Shown piece after piece: positions 32,427 through 42,544 of a stretch of 54,608 bases of DNA (the first letter of the stretch is position 1; each line of letters begins with the position of its first letter). This DNA is from Prevotella sp. (GTDB lineage Bacteria > Bacteroidota > Bacteroidia > Bacteroidales > Bacteroidaceae): contig JAILEG010000040.1 in NCBI GenBank assembly GCA_024688365.1, forward strand, positions 1-54,608, in the 5' to 3' direction. The notes beneath the pieces are model-generated. The model did not search any database and was not told the DNA's origin. It saw nothing but the letters and a program-made list of their open reading frames with translations. Made by a program: the position numbers and the translations under genes.

Positions 32427-33773
32427 TCAACGGTCAGCCAGTCTGCTGTAATCCTTCCGTTCAAGGACATTCTTATAGGCTGGACGAATGATGCGCCGGC
32501 TCTCAAAATTGAGTTCTTCTATACGATGTGCCGTCCAGCCCACAATACGGGCCATAGCGAAGATTGGTGTATAGATTTCCTGTGGCAGTCCTATCATCTC
32601 ATAGATGAATCCACTGTAGAAATCAAGATTGGCACTCACAGGCTTTCCGCCAGGACGCATCTCCGTCAGGCACTTTATGCCTTCTTGCTCTATCAGACGT
32701 AAGAAATCATATTCTCGCTCTCTGCCTTTCTCCTTAGCCAGCGCACCAGCCAGTTTCTTCAGCTGTACAGCGCGCGGGTCAGAGAGTGTATAGACGGCAT
32801 GACCCAGCCCGTAGATAAGTCCGGTCTTGTCATATGCATCCTTGTTCAGCATGCGCTTGAGGTAGACATCCAGTTCCTGGACATTCGTCCAATCCTGTAT
32901 TTGTTCCTTTAAGTGGTGGAACATATTGATAACCTTGATATTGGCACCTCCATGCAACGGACCTTTCAATGAACCTATACCTGCTGCAATGGAGCTGTAG
33001 GTATCCGTCCGGGTTGATGAGGTTACACGGACTGTAAACGTAGAGTTGTTACCGCCGCCATGCTCAGCCTGGATAATAAGCAGCAAATCAAGCATGCGAG
33101 CATCCAGCTCGGTATAGTCGCCATCTTTCAACATGTAGAGGAAGTTCTCAGCTATACCCAAGTTTTCCCGTGGGTGACGGATGTTCAGGCTGCGTCCCTG
33201 CACTGTGTGTCGATAGATATTGTAGGCATATGCAATAATAGTCGGGAACTTGGCTATCAGCTCAATGGACTGCCTCATGAGATTATCACGCGATATGTCA
33301 TCTGGATTGGGGTCAAACGTGTACATCTCCAGCACACAACGGGCAAGGATATTCATGATATTCGAGCCCTCAAGGTCGATGATATGCACAATAGTACGGT
33401 GATCCAGTGGCATGTTATCATTAAGCAAAGCTGTGAACGAGGCCAGCTCCTCCTTGTCTGGCAGCTGCCCGGAGAGGATAAGATAAGCTATCTCCTCAAA
33501 TCCAAAGCGTTTTTCTTCCAAAACGGGCGTCACAAGGTCGGCCAACTCATAGCCCCGATAGAAGAGTTTTCCTTCTGCCGGAAGCAGATGACCTCCCTTG
33601 TCACGCTCGTAACCGACAACGTTACCGATATTGGTCAACCCTACCAGCACTCCCGTTCCGTCCTCATTGCGCAGACCACGCTTCACACCAAACTTGGTAA
33701 AAGCCTCCCGTGGAATCTTGCATGAGTTCTTTACCTCATCACTCAGCTTATAAATCAAATACTCCTTCTTCAT
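32427..33773 (-). CDS. gltA: Citrate synthase
   Basis: A 448-residue enzyme that condenses oxaloacetate and acetyl-CoA. Catalytic residues are in IIQAEHGGGNNSTFTVR (His near 236-240), GSLKGPLHGGANIKV (His near 275) and PVSANLDFYSGFIYEM (Asp). The N-terminal segment IPREAFTKFGVKRGLRNEDG with GTGVLVGLTNIGNVVGYERD is longer than in gram-positive forms and is the Bacteroidetes layout. Second gene of an acn-gltA operon, only 4 nt after acn. Isocitrate dehydrogenase is not in the operon. Confidence 0.93.
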   Translation of the reverse strand: MKKEYLIYKLSDEVKNSCKIPREAFTKFGVKRGLRNEDGTGVLVGLTNIGNVVGYERDKGGHLLPAEGKLFYRGYELADLVTPVLEEKRFGFEEIAYLILSGQLPDKEELASFTALLNDNMPLDHRTIVHIIDLEGSNIMNILARCVLEMYTFDPNPDDISRDNLMRQSIELIAKFPTIIAYAYNIYRHTVQGRSLNIRHPRENLGIAENFLYMLKDGDYTELDARMLDLLLIIQAEHGGGNNSTFTVRVTSSTRTDTYSSIAAGIGSLKGPLHGGANIKVINMFHHLKEQIQDWTNVQELDVYLKRMLNKDAYDKTGLIYGLGHAVYTLSDPRAVQLKKLAGALAKEKGREREYDFLRLIEQEGIKCLTEMRPGGKPVSANLDFYSGFIYEMIGLPQEIYTPIFAMARIVGWTAHRIEELNFESRRIIRPAYKNVLERKDYSRLADR

Positions 33774-33777
33774 ATTC

Positions 33778-36039
33778 TTATTGTCCTTTCCTACTGTAAT
33801 TCAATGCGGATCCAGCCTGGAACCACGCTATCTGTGTCTCATTATACGTATGGTCAGCCAGAAAACTGTCCTCTGTACCATCACTGTGTTTCGCAATGAT
33901 GGTCAACTGGCTCCCGGGACTCATGCCCTTCAGGCCAATCACGGAGATACGGTCATCTTCCCTCACTCTCTCATAGTCACATTTGTCTGAGAAGGTCAGT
34001 GCCAGCATCCCCTGTTTCTTCAGATTTGTCTCATGAATACGGGCAAAGCTCTTGGCCAATACAACCTTCACGTTAAGGAAACGTGGCTCCATAGCTGCAT
34101 GTTCGCGGCTGGAACCTTCACCGTAATTATCCTCCGCTATGACAACAGAACTGATATTATGTGCCTTATAGGCCTTTGCTGCAGTTGACACTTCTACATA
34201 GCGGCCATCCAACTGACACTTCACTTTATTCGATTCACCATTGAAGGCATTGACAGCTCCCATCAAGAGGTTGTCAGAGATATTCTGCAGATGTCCGCGG
34301 AACTTCAGCCACGGACCCGCCATGGAGATATGGTCTGTAGTACACTTGCCCTGTGTCTTGATGAGTAGTGGCATATCGACATAGTCATTGCCATCCCAAG
34401 GCATAAAGGGCTCTAACCGCTGAAGCCTGTCAGAAGTCGGTGAGATGACCACTTCCATGTCACAATGCTCGTCTGACGGTAGCAGGAAGCCTTTGTCAGC
34501 CACGGCAAAACCTTCTTCTGGGAAGGTCGCACCTGCCGGAGCATCCAGCATGACAGCCAGCCCATTCTTATTAATGAGCGTGTCAGTGACAGGGTTGAAG
34601 TCCAGTCTGCCCGCAATAGCCAATGCTACAGTCAGTTCAGGAGAGCCTATAAAGGCATAAGTGTTGGGATTACCATCTGCACGACGGCGGAAGTTGCGAT
34701 TGAATGATGTTACAATGGAGTTCTTCCGGTTGTCATCGTCTGTATGGCGTTTCCATTGCCCGATACAGGGTCCACAGGCATTGGTCATGATAATGCCTCC
34801 AATAGATTTCAAATCGTCGAGGATGCCGTCACGTTCAGCCGTGAAACGAATCTGTTCTGAACCTGGATTGATAATCAACTGCGCTTTCACCTCCAGGTGT
34901 TTCTCCTTCACCTGCCGGGCTACGGATGCCGCACGGGCAAGATCCTCATACGATGAGTTGGTACAGCTGCCCACAAGTCCCACTTCAACCGTCATAGGAT
35001 AGTCCTCCATGACACCTCTCTCCTTCATCTGGCTCAGAGGAGTTGCAGCATCAGGGGTGAAGGGCCCGTTCAAATGAGGTTCTATAGCTGAGAGATTAAT
35101 CTCCAACACCTGGTCATAATACGACATATAATCAGCCATGACCTCCTCATCGGCACACAAGTCTGAAGCTATGCAAGATGCCCATTGGGCGACTTCTTTT
35201 CTGCCCGTCCGGCAAAGATATTCCTCCGTCCTGCCATCATAAGGGAAAAGCGAGCAGGTAGCTCCCAGTTCAGCACCCATATTGCAGATTGTGGCACGCC
35301 CCGTAGCCGAGATTGTCTGCACACCTTCGCCAAAATATTCCAGTATGGCATTTGTGCCACCCTTGACAGTAAGGATACCTAACACCTTCAGGATGACATC
35401 CTTCGGACTTGCCCATCCTGACAGCTTTCCTGTCAGATGGACACCTATCAGCCGTGGCATCTTCAGCTCCCAAGGCTGGTCTGTCAGCACATCAACAGCA
35501 TCCGCCCCCCCGACACCCACGGCAATCATCCCCAATCCGCCCGCATTGGGTGTATGAGAATCTGTTCCTACCATCATACCCCCAGGGAATGCGTAGTTCT
35601 CCAGCACCACTTGATGGATGATTCCTGCACCGGGTTCCCAAAAACCTATATGATATTTCTGTGAAACAGAACGCAGGAAGTCATACACTTCCTTATTCAC
35701 TTGGCGGGCCGCGGACAGGTCTTTCTGCACTCCTACATCAGCCCTTATCAGATGGTCACAATGGACACTCGCAGGAACAGCCACTCTGTCCTTGCCAGCA
35801 TTCATAAACTGCAGCAATGCCATCTGCGCCGTAGCATCCTGCATGGCAACCCGGTTGGGACGGAAGTCGACATAATCCTCACCTCGCTTATATTGCCTCA
35901 AATTATCCTGATTATACAGATGACTGTACAAGACCTTCTCCGCATAGGTCAGTGGATGCCCCAATGACAATCGGGCGGCTTTCACCTTTTCAGAGTAAGA
36001 GGCATAGAAGCCTCGCAACATTTCCTTATCTAAAATCAT
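33778..36039 (-). CDS. acn: Aconitate hydratase (mitochondrial-type)
   Basis: A 753-residue [4Fe-4S] enzyme that interconverts citrate and isocitrate. [15 protein letters not shown] and [11 protein letters not shown] supply the first cluster Cys, and [11 protein letters not shown] the other two. The swivel domain has [19 protein letters not shown]. Length matches the mitochondrial/AcnA-like group of about 750 rather than the 890-residue IRP-like group. [15 protein letters not shown] at 36039 is the likely start; the frame is open to 36072. Promoter box at 36192-36199, so the leader is about 145 nt. Confidence 0.92.
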   Translation of the reverse strand: MILDKEMLRGFYASYSEKVKAARLSLGHPLTYAEKVLYSHLYNQDNLRQYKRGEDYVDFRPNRVAMQDATAQMALLQFMNAGKDRVAVPASVHCDHLIRADVGVQKDLSAARQVNKEVYDFLRSVSQKYHIGFWEPGAGIIHQVVLENYAFPGGMMVGTDSHTPNAGGLGMIAVGVGGADAVDVLTDQPWELKMPRLIGVHLTGKLSGWASPKDVILKVLGILTVKGGTNAILEYFGEGVQTISATGRATICNMGAELGATCSLFPYDGRTEEYLCRTGRKEVAQWASCIASDLCADEEVMADYMSYYDQVLEINLSAIEPHLNGPFTPDAATPLSQMKERGVMEDYPMTVEVGLVGSCTNSSYEDLARAASVARQVKEKHLEVKAQLIINPGSEQIRFTAERDGILDDLKSIGGIIMTNACGPCIGQWKRHTDDDNRKNSIVTSFNRNFRRRADGNPNTYAFIGSPELTVALAIAGRLDFNPVTDTLINKNGLAVMLDAPAGATFPEEGFAVADKGFLLPSDEHCDMEVVISPTSDRLQRLEPFMPWDGNDYVDMPLLIKTQGKCTTDHISMAGPWLKFRGHLQNISDNLLMGAVNAFNGESNKVKCQLDGRYVEVSTAAKAYKAHNISSVVIAEDNYGEGSSREHAAMEPRFLNVKVVLAKSFARIHETNLKKQGMLALTFSDKCDYERVREDDRISVIGLKGMSPGSQLTIIAKHSDGTEDSFLADHTYNETQIAWFQAGSALNYSRKGQ

Positions 36040-36191
36040 AACTCCATAAGTTTTTAAGCAAGATGACTTCATGAAACAGACAGCACCCAGCTTCCGTTAT
36101 TGTCAGACTTAAATTGTTTCTTTAAGAAACAGTGTCAATGGGATAAATAATGACCTTATGCTTATTTCCCAAAAACAACCTATTTCAACCG

Positions 36192-36199
36192 CAAAGATA
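36192..36199 (-). promoter_or_regulatory. -7 box TAtcTTTG for acn-gltA
   Basis: The reverse strand reads TATCTTTGCGGT, about 150 nt before the acn ATG, giving a moderately long leader. Confidence 0.55.
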
Positions 36200-36618
36200 G
36201 CAATTAATATCAAAGAGAACAAATTTTAAAGCAAAAAATAACAATGTGATAGTATTTATTGTATATTTACTCTGTATTTGTTAAGCACTCTTCGTTTTAT
36301 GTCATACTTAAGGAAAATCCATTATATGCAATTAGATAATTCCATTACCTCCTTTTCACACCTGTCGTCTTCCAAAAGAATTACCCCATTTCACTTATAC
36401 CTTAATTCTCAAAAAGCAGGCAATGAAACACGTTGAACGGCACATAAATGATACCACCCACACATCTAAAACATCCTTTCATATCGCCACACCAGAATCT
36501 CAGTCATGCAGCTATTACAGGATTGCACATAGGCTGTACTTACGATATGACATGCCCGAAAGCATATACTTTCCTCTATAAATTCTGTTAATACTTCTCT
36601 GGATAATAAATCTTTTAC

Positions 36619-36626
36619 TATTTTTG
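36619..36626 (+). promoter_or_regulatory. -7 box TAttTTTG for the patatin gene
   Basis: TATTTTTGTA, 23 nt before ATG 36650. Confidence 0.55.
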
Positions 36627-36649
36627 TATCACAACAAACAATTCATGAT

Positions 36650-37558
36650 ATGTCAGACTTGCTCCGAATACTACGCAAAATTATCTGTGGACCCAAAGAA
36701 TCCCGTAACGTGGCACTCGTACTGTCAGGAGGAGGCGCACGGGGGTATGCCCATATAGGAGCAATTGAGGCTTTACTGGAGCAAGGATACAACATCACCT
36801 CCGTAGCCGGGACATCAATGGGTGCCCTTGTTGGTGGAATCTTTGCAGCAGGAAAACTACCACAGCTGAAGGAACAGATTCTACAGCTTGACCGGAAAAA
36901 GGTGCTGAGCCTGCTCGACATATCCCTTGGGCTTGACCATGTGGCAAGCGGTGAGCGACTCATGGGACTGATGGAGAGCCTCACGGGAGACGAGACAATA
37001 GAGAACCTCCCCATCAGTTTTTGCTGTTCGGCAACCGATATTGTCACAGGCTCCGAACGTGTATTCCGCTACGGATCGCTTCGTGATGCCATACGGGCCT
37101 CCATATCAATCCCCTGCTTCTTCAAGCCTGTCAGTGAGGGTAATCACATCTACGTTGACGGGAGCGTACACAACACGCTGCCCCTCGACCGTGTCAGCCG
37201 GCAAGATGGTGACATCCTCGTAGCTGTCAATGTCAGTGCGCCTGATGATGAGCCTTACACCGCTTACTTGAAACACACCGCACCGCGCAATGACACTGAG
37301 CGCACATTACGCAGCCGCCTGCCCTTCTATCATCTGAAGTTCTCTGAGAATTACATGAGCATGGCCCTACGCGTAGCACGCATCGCTGTGCAGAACAACA
37401 CACAAATGGCCCTACGCCTCACCCCACCTGACATTTATGCCGAGATACCCATGAACACCTTTTCTCTCTTCGACTTCCATCGAGGCCAGGAAATCATCAC
37501 CTACGGCTACAATGTCATGCGTCAGCAACTGGAGGCATTTAAAGGCTTGAGAAGTTGA
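36650..37558 (+). CDS. Patatin-like phospholipase
   Basis: A 302-residue protein of the RssA/YlbK type. LVLSGGGARGYAHIGAIEAL (about 24-43) has the oxyanion GGGARG, SVAGTSMGALVGG (about 51-63) the nucleophile Ser in GxSxG, and YVDGSVHNTLPLD (about 168-180) the catalytic Asp of the DGG/DGS dyad. SIPCFFKPVSEGNHIY is conserved in the family. No signal peptide, so cytosolic or membrane-associated lipid acyl hydrolase; the substrate is unknown. Monocistronic between acn and the ccsA gene end. Confidence 0.87.
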   Translation: MSDLLRILRKIICGPKESRNVALVLSGGGARGYAHIGAIEALLEQGYNITSVAGTSMGALVGGIFAAGKLPQLKEQILQLDRKKVLSLLDISLGLDHVASGERLMGLMESLTGDETIENLPISFCCSATDIVTGSERVFRYGSLRDAIRASISIPCFFKPVSEGNHIYVDGSVHNTLPLDRVSRQDGDILVAVNVSAPDDEPYTAYLKHTAPRNDTERTLRSRLPFYHLKFSENYMSMALRVARIAVQNNTQMALRLTPPDIYAEIPMNTFSLFDFHRGQEIITYGYNVMRQQLEAFKGLRS

Positions 37559-37697
37559 CGAGTCTGTAACCCCTCTGATTGACAAGCGGACGAGTTGACA
37601 GGTTGCTCCACCCTTACCAAGTCATCATCCATCCTTGCCTATCAAAGCCTATGAATGCCCATAACCACCTATAAAACCTATCACCGCCCACTAAAGC

Positions 37698-38486
37698 CTA
37701 ATTCATATTATACGTATGAACACTCATGCCCTGTGCTGACGACAAATAGTTAATACCCCACCAGCACATCTGCAACAGGCAGAAAGCAATAATAAGAACC
37801 CAAAGTGCTGGGCGGATTTTATGGGGACGATACTGTCTGTAATGAATGTAGATGAGATAAGACAGCCAGGTGATGGCTGCCCACGTCTCCTTTGGATCCC
37901 AGCTCCAGTAATGTCCCCATGCCTCCTTTGCCCAGAGTGCCCCCATGAGCATGCCCAGCGTCATGAACACCAAGCCCACATAAGTGAGATTATCGGTAAT
38001 ATCTATCTCTTTATCAGTATCATTTCCCCGCTTGAAGAAAAGCAGATACACCGCCATCACCACAGCTGCACCCAGCAGGGCGTATGCCATCATGTACACA
38101 ATAACGTGCGGGGCGAACCACGGACTCTGCAAAGCGGGCATAAGCGTCTTGGAATGAATCTCAGGCTTGAACAGATTGACACAGACAAAGACCGTTGCCA
38201 GCAGTGCCGAGAAACTCAGAATCCACTTATAACGCCATCTGCTGTATACGATGATGCCAGCCAAAGGCAGGAAGAAGCTGTACCACAGGCGTGTCTCACC
38301 CATCGTGCGGAGGGGCGGACGCTCCAAGGCTATCCACATCATAACGATGTAGGAAAAGAAAACAGCAAGTCCCAGTCCTGTCGTTGCAAATGCAAGGGTG
38401 CGCCGGTCACGCCATGCGGCCCATGCTCCCGCAACCCACAATACTACTGATACCAGTGCGAAAACGATAAAATAACTCCAGCTCAT
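37698..38486 (-). CDS. ccsA: Cytochrome c biogenesis protein CcsA-type
   Basis: A 262-residue polytopic protein with the haem-handling WWD motif in WGHYWSWDPKETWAAITWLS (about 190-209). ALWAKEAWG precedes it and the C-terminus is CWWGINYLSSAQGMSVHTY. With ResB/CcsB it forms the system II synthetase that carries haem out and attaches it to CxxCH motifs. It overlaps the upstream resB gene by 4 nt, indicating translational coupling. Last gene of the nrfHA cluster, supplying haem attachment for NrfH and NrfA. Confidence 0.88.
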   Translation of the reverse strand: MSWSYFIVFALVSVVLWVAGAWAAWRDRRTLAFATTGLGLAVFFSYIVMMWIALERPPLRTMGETRLWYSFFLPLAGIIVYSRWRYKWILSFSALLATVFVCVNLFKPEIHSKTLMPALQSPWFAPHVIVYMMAYALLGAAVVMAVYLLFFKRGNDTDKEIDITDNLTYVGLVFMTLGMLMGALWAKEAWGHYWSWDPKETWAAITWLSYLIYIHYRQYRPHKIRPALWVLIIAFCLLQMCWWGINYLSSAQGMSVHTYNMN

Positions 38487-39796
38487 TGCTCCACCTCCTT
38501 CTTACGACTCGCTGTAAGGAACATGCCCACAGCACCTGCCAACAACATGAATATTCCAATATAAACCACTGGCAGCCAAGGGTCAGTCACCAGTTCAAAG
38601 ACACTCAGATTGCTCCACTTGCCCATCTGCTCATTGTAGCTGAGCTGATAGATTTTCCAGCCCTCTATACTGAAGGGCTTGTTGACCTCTATCTCTGTCC
38701 GTACGTTCTGCCCGTCTTGCGTGTATATGTCAACGAGGGAGGCAAAACGGCGTGGTTCCCGATTGGGCATAGCCAGCATCCTGCCATCCCCCAGCTTCAA
38801 AACCTGGTAAGGAAACATATAGCTTCCACTGGTCACCCAGCCCGTAACAGTACGACGAACACCTTTATAAACACTCGTGTTCGTAGTTACTCTGACAAGC
38901 AGAGCGCATGCCGACCCCTCAGCACTACTGGCAACGTAGCCACCCATGTTGCGGGCCTGCCCAAGCGAGTCCATACGGATATTGCCCATCATACCCTCCG
39001 GCATCTTGCCAACCATCTTACTCAGCATAGACGGTATGGCATTGTCAATGCGTTTCAAGACCTCAATCCTACAGTCAAGGAGCTGGCAATTCTTGAATTT
39101 ATTGTCAACCAACACATTCTCGGGTTTACCTGCGGGAAGCGGCATACCAGCCTTGTCAACAAGCATGAGCTTGGGAGGATACTCGTCAATGGTGAACTTC
39201 TCCAACTGAATGGCTACAGGCAGATGGTGGACATTGCCGAAAGCATCAAGTCCCCGCCACTCTGGCTGACCAGTCTCACAGTACATCTTCACACGTTGCA
39301 TATCAGCACTGCCAAGCGTTCCGCAAGTCAGGACAAGGAACAGTCCCACATGACTGAGAAGCGAAGCTGACTTTCTCCATGAGAAATGAGCCAACTGGTG
39401 CAATGTCACCTCACCCACAATGGCTGTCATCCATACATACACAAGGATGAAAGGCCAGAAGTTCAGCATCTTTGTCAGTCCTAACAGGTCAACAGGCTCC
39501 TTCCCCTCTGCCACTTGTCTGGTAAGCCCCATGACAAGCGTCATCACAGCCGCAGCTGCGATAGCGGGGATGGCAGCCGGCATCGTCGCGATGAAGCGAC
39601 AGAAATAAGACCGCTTCCGCAATGCATAGACAGCGACAAGCGCAAGTGAGAACAATATTAAAGTTATAATATTTGCGGGCCAAATGAAGAAGCCCCACTC
39701 CAAAGGACCTATTGTTACCTGTAACAACACGCCCGTCACGAGCAACCCTGTTACGATTGCCGTTCCTTCTTTCAAGGTATAAGGTTTATTCCACAT
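38483..39796 (-). CDS. ResB/CcsB-like cytochrome c biogenesis protein
   Basis: A 437-residue system II partner. Four or so hydrophobic helices lie in the N-terminal 180 residues (VTGLLVTGVLLQVTIGPLEW, IVGEVTLHQLAHFSWRKSAS, SHVGLFLVLTCGTLGSADMQ). A large periplasmic domain then ends in SIEGWKIYQLSYNEQMGKWS, with a final helix LPVVYIGIFMLLAGAVGMFL. The Gly-Trp-Tyr-Gln ending is typical of ResB proteins. It lies 174 nt after nrfA, in a gap with short GC-rich palindromes and no promoter match. Confidence 0.8.
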   Translation of the reverse strand: MWNKPYTLKEGTAIVTGLLVTGVLLQVTIGPLEWGFFIWPANIITLILFSLALVAVYALRKRSYFCRFIATMPAAIPAIAAAAVMTLVMGLTRQVAEGKEPVDLLGLTKMLNFWPFILVYVWMTAIVGEVTLHQLAHFSWRKSASLLSHVGLFLVLTCGTLGSADMQRVKMYCETGQPEWRGLDAFGNVHHLPVAIQLEKFTIDEYPPKLMLVDKAGMPLPAGKPENVLVDNKFKNCQLLDCRIEVLKRIDNAIPSMLSKMVGKMPEGMMGNIRMDSLGQARNMGGYVASSAEGSACALLVRVTTNTSVYKGVRRTVTGWVTSGSYMFPYQVLKLGDGRMLAMPNREPRRFASLVDIYTQDGQNVRTEIEVNKPFSIEGWKIYQLSYNEQMGKWSNLSVFELVTDPWLPVVYIGIFMLLAGAVGMFLTASRKKEVEQ

Positions 39797-39970
39797 AATT
39801 TATATACACAGACAGGAAACCATCCTAAGTTATCCTCTGCAGGGAGGAAGTCTAAACATTACGGTGAAGACACAAACGAGAGGAAGCCCGGGTGAGGAGC
39901 TGACAACATCCTTCTTCACACTCCAGGCTCCCTCTCCTTGTGAGGCTTAAGACGGCTTTCCTATTGACTA

Positions 39971-41467
39971 TTACATAGGCTTGGTGACAAAGCGCTTGTT
40001 CTTCCGTGCAGTCTCTATCCACTTCGGGACAACTGTATCAAGGAACTGCTTCTTCTGCCCCTTCAGCTTCTTCATGTCAAGGCCGATGAAAGCCTGGGCC
40101 TTCGCCTTGGTGGAGATGTCAGGAAGAGGTATATCACCCGTGTAACCATGCCGGGCAACTACCCGTGCCACCTGCAGGCGGGCATCCTTCGCATACTCCA
40201 TCGCACTTGCCAAGAGCCTCATGACCTCCTGTGGAGCGTGGAAGGCTGCACCGTGGCTGGCCACAGCATAGTCCCAACGCCACTGCCCCTTACGAAGGTC
40301 AGAGAGGACCGTCTTCATCTCAGCTTCCGTAGCACCCTTGTCCCAGGCGAACTTTGCCTCTATGTGGGCAGCAGCCAGCTCTTTTTCAACCCTGGTGCGG
40401 AAGTCATAGATTTTCTGCTGGCGCTCATAGACATTCTGACGGAGGGTCTCCGCATCCTGACGATGACAGGTCTGGCAGGTACGGTCAATATGGGCAAGCG
40501 GGCTCATCACGTGATGATCAGTGTACTTCACTCCTCCCTCAGAGATGTAAGGCATGTGGCAATCGGCGCACGACACACCACGCTGCCCGTGTATTCCCTG
40601 CAGATAGAGTTCATATCCTGGATGCTGTGCCTTGAGAATCTTCGTCTTTGAGAGCGGATTGATATAATCATAGAAGCCGATACTGTCATAGTATTCCTCT
40701 GCTGCCTCGCACGTCATACCCTTTTCTTGAGGGAAGTGCAGATAGTTTCCGTTCTCCTTCTCGAAGTAGTATTCCGTGTGGCACTGTGCGCAGACCAGAC
40801 TGCGCATCTCTTGATGGCTGGCCTTCCTCACGTCCTTTCCGACACGGGACCAAGCCTCATAGAGTGCAGGACGCGCGGGGCGAAGCTCCATCGTCCGTGC
40901 ATCGTGGCAGTCGGAGCAACCGACGGTGTTCATGACCTCTGGTCCCCAGTCGCTCCACTTGGCAGCATAGAATTTGTCCGTTCCCTTCTCACGCATCAGC
41001 CGCGGGATGTCCGGCCCCTTACAGGTCCAGCAGGTACCGGGCTGCATGTCGTCCTGCCCGTCCACGCCAGGACTTCCCGTGCGAAGGATTTTCTGAAGGT
41101 CCTCCACGCAGTGGCGATGGCCGCGGGGCGTGTTATAATCTCTTGAGAAAGCATAGCCAGCCCACAGCACGACCATCTCCGGCCGTTCCGCCAGCACATC
41201 TTTCTCCTGTGAGGAGTTATACTTGCTGACGAAGCTCGTATCCTCTGTCATTGACCATGACTCATACTCGCGTGGGAAGTCGGCTGCGAACTTCTCGTTC
41301 TGTGCGACTATGGAGTCGGTCATCTGCGTACGGCGATTATTGAATACGCTCGCCACCTCCGCCCGCCGTTCCAGCATGGATGAGCAGAGCAAGCCAAGGA
41401 TGAACACAATGACCATTGCTCCTCCAAAGAGCAGCCAGCCTTGCCATTTCTTTAATGTCTTTGCCAT
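39971..41467 (-). CDS. nrfA: Ammonia-forming cytochrome c nitrite reductase, catalytic subunit
   Basis: A 498-residue pentahaem enzyme that reduces nitrite to ammonium with six electrons in the periplasm. The active-site haem is bound by CWTCK (the Lys-ligated CxxCK of NrfA). Four ordinary sites follow: CSDCH, CAQCH, CADCH and CQTCH. TDHHVMSPL, with distal His residues, is also conserved. The N-terminus WLLFGGAMVIVFILGLLCSS is a signal or anchor helix. It follows nrfH by 207 nt, a gap full of hairpins and 21-bp repeats. Confidence 0.95.
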   Translation of the reverse strand: MAKTLKKWQGWLLFGGAMVIVFILGLLCSSMLERRAEVASVFNNRRTQMTDSIVAQNEKFAADFPREYESWSMTEDTSFVSKYNSSQEKDVLAERPEMVVLWAGYAFSRDYNTPRGHRHCVEDLQKILRTGSPGVDGQDDMQPGTCWTCKGPDIPRLMREKGTDKFYAAKWSDWGPEVMNTVGCSDCHDARTMELRPARPALYEAWSRVGKDVRKASHQEMRSLVCAQCHTEYYFEKENGNYLHFPQEKGMTCEAAEEYYDSIGFYDYINPLSKTKILKAQHPGYELYLQGIHGQRGVSCADCHMPYISEGGVKYTDHHVMSPLAHIDRTCQTCHRQDAETLRQNVYERQQKIYDFRTRVEKELAAAHIEAKFAWDKGATEAEMKTVLSDLRKGQWRWDYAVASHGAAFHAPQEVMRLLASAMEYAKDARLQVARVVARHGYTGDIPLPDISTKAKAQAFIGLDMKKLKGQKKQFLDTVVPKWIETARKNKRFVTKPM

Positions 41468-41488
41468 AATGATATTGATTTAGGAAAC

Positions 41489-41544
41489 CTCCCCCTGTCC
41501 CTCTGAGAGAGGGAAGTGCCGTATGGCACAGCCGGGGGGACAGG
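41489..41544. repeat. GC-rich nested inverted-repeat element between nrfH and nrfA
   Basis: CCCTCT/AGAGGG (41499-41504 with 41508-41513) and GTGCC/GGCAC (41516-41520 with 41525-41529) form two hairpins. CCTGTCC (41494-41500) can instead pair with GGACAGG (41538-41544) to enclose both. It looks like an intergenic repeat and could act as an RNA processing or stability element between the two genes. Confidence 0.55.
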
Positions 41545-41560
41545 TGACAGTTGATGATTA

Positions 41561-41619
41561 TGCAATGCTATATAATGATTCTGTAATGCTATATTATGAT
41601 TCTGTAATGATAAGCTATC
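41561..41619. repeat. 21-bp tandem repeat between nrfH and nrfA
   Basis: Two adjoining 21-nt units, TGCAATGCTATATAATGATT-C (41561-41581) and TGTAATGCTATATTATGATT-C (41582-41602), are followed by a partial third (TGTAATGATAAGCTATC). Confidence 0.65.
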
Positions 41620-41674
41620 ATTGAATGGGGAAGTCCGGAGACAATCCCCGCCAGGATCAGTCGGGTGAAGACCC

Positions 41675-42310
41675 CTACTCTCTCCCCAATGCCTTCTGCA
41701 GCCAATGGGGAACCGGAGATGGGGGCATAGGCTCCACATACTCAGCACCTGGCGTACTGGAGAGTGAGCTCTTCGTCATGTGCGCCACATCACGGTGGCA
41801 GTCCCAGCATGCCTTTCCCTCACCGCGCTTTGCCTCCATATAGTCAATGCGTCCCGTCTTGACGAACTCCTGATTAAGCTGCCTGTGACAGCGGATGCAG
41901 TTATCCATGATAACCTCAGCCGATGCATCCTCAGCCTCAAAGGCCTGATCCTCACTGTGGGTCACGAAATAAGCCACATGCTTCATGCCATCCACACCCT
42001 TGAAGGCATAGTGGGCTGCCATGTTGTTGTTAGGGACGTGGCAGTCATTGCACATTGTGTTTCTGGCATGTGCCGAATGTGACCATGTGGCATAATAGGG
42101 CGACATGATATGACAGTTGATACAGGCAGCAGGATCATCCCCTATTATATAGGTATGCATGCGGAGAAGATAAAAGAACAGCCCCACGAGTCCGAAGATG
42201 ACACCACACAGGACGGTCAGCGTAACCTTCTGCCGGTAAGTGATCCGTGCAAGGAAAATCCGCCAGCTATAGCTTAGCCTGCTTAGGAAGGTTTTCAGTT
42301 TCATAGGCAT
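41675..42310 (-). CDS. nrfH: Cytochrome c nitrite reductase small subunit (quinol-oxidising tetrahaem)
   Basis: A 211-residue NapC/NirT-family protein. One N-terminal membrane anchor (VTLTVLCGVIFGLVGLFFYL) is followed by four CxxCH sites: CINCH (then IMSP), CNDCH, CIRCH and CWDCH. It takes electrons from menaquinol and passes them to NrfA. The start MPMKLKTF at 42310 is preferred over 42406 because a promoter box lies at 42329-42336; 42304 is also possible. First gene of nrfH-nrfA-resB-ccsA. Confidence 0.92.
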   Translation of the reverse strand: MPMKLKTFLSRLSYSWRIFLARITYRQKVTLTVLCGVIFGLVGLFFYLLRMHTYIIGDDPAACINCHIMSPYYATWSHSAHARNTMCNDCHVPNNNMAAHYAFKGVDGMKHVAYFVTHSEDQAFEAEDASAEVIMDNCIRCHRQLNQEFVKTGRIDYMEAKRGEGKACWDCHRDVAHMTKSSLSSTPGAEYVEPMPPSPVPHWLQKALGRE

Positions 42311-42328
42311 GATATTCTTATTCACCTG

Positions 42329-42336
42329 CAAATATA
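42329..42336 (-). promoter_or_regulatory. -7 box TAtaTTTG for the nrf operon
   Basis: The reverse strand reads TATATTTGCAGG, 18 nt before ATG 42310. Confidence 0.55.
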
Positions 42337-42544
42337 GGCAAAATTTCAAAATAGGCATGTAAAAAAAGCAGAAAATATCATTATTTATGACGAGTTTTAT
42401 TGTCAATGGTCAGATGCAAGATTAAAAATGGGCCAACCAACTGGTTGGAAAGAGACCGCAATCTGTAACTTTTTGTATAATAGGCAACGGGCTATGCAGA
42501 TTATCTCCAAGGTTCATCCATACCTGCCACAGGCAGCTGCCGCA

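Larger units (their letters stand above)
36040..36649. other. 610-nt gap between acn and the patatin gene
   Basis: It holds the acn promoter (36192-36199) and the patatin promoter (36619-36626). The 400 nt between are A/T-rich and I see no reading frame, strong hairpin or repeat in them. Confidence 0.6.

Noticed and set aside
38486..39370. 294-codon + strand frame
   Set aside because: Complement of ResB; the minus strand has the expected helices and overlaps ccsA by 4 nt as a coupled gene.
41452..41748. 98-codon minus-strand frame with NHYIALQ-type repeats
   Set aside because: It is the translation of the 21-bp tandem repeat and the GC hairpin in the nrfH-nrfA gap.
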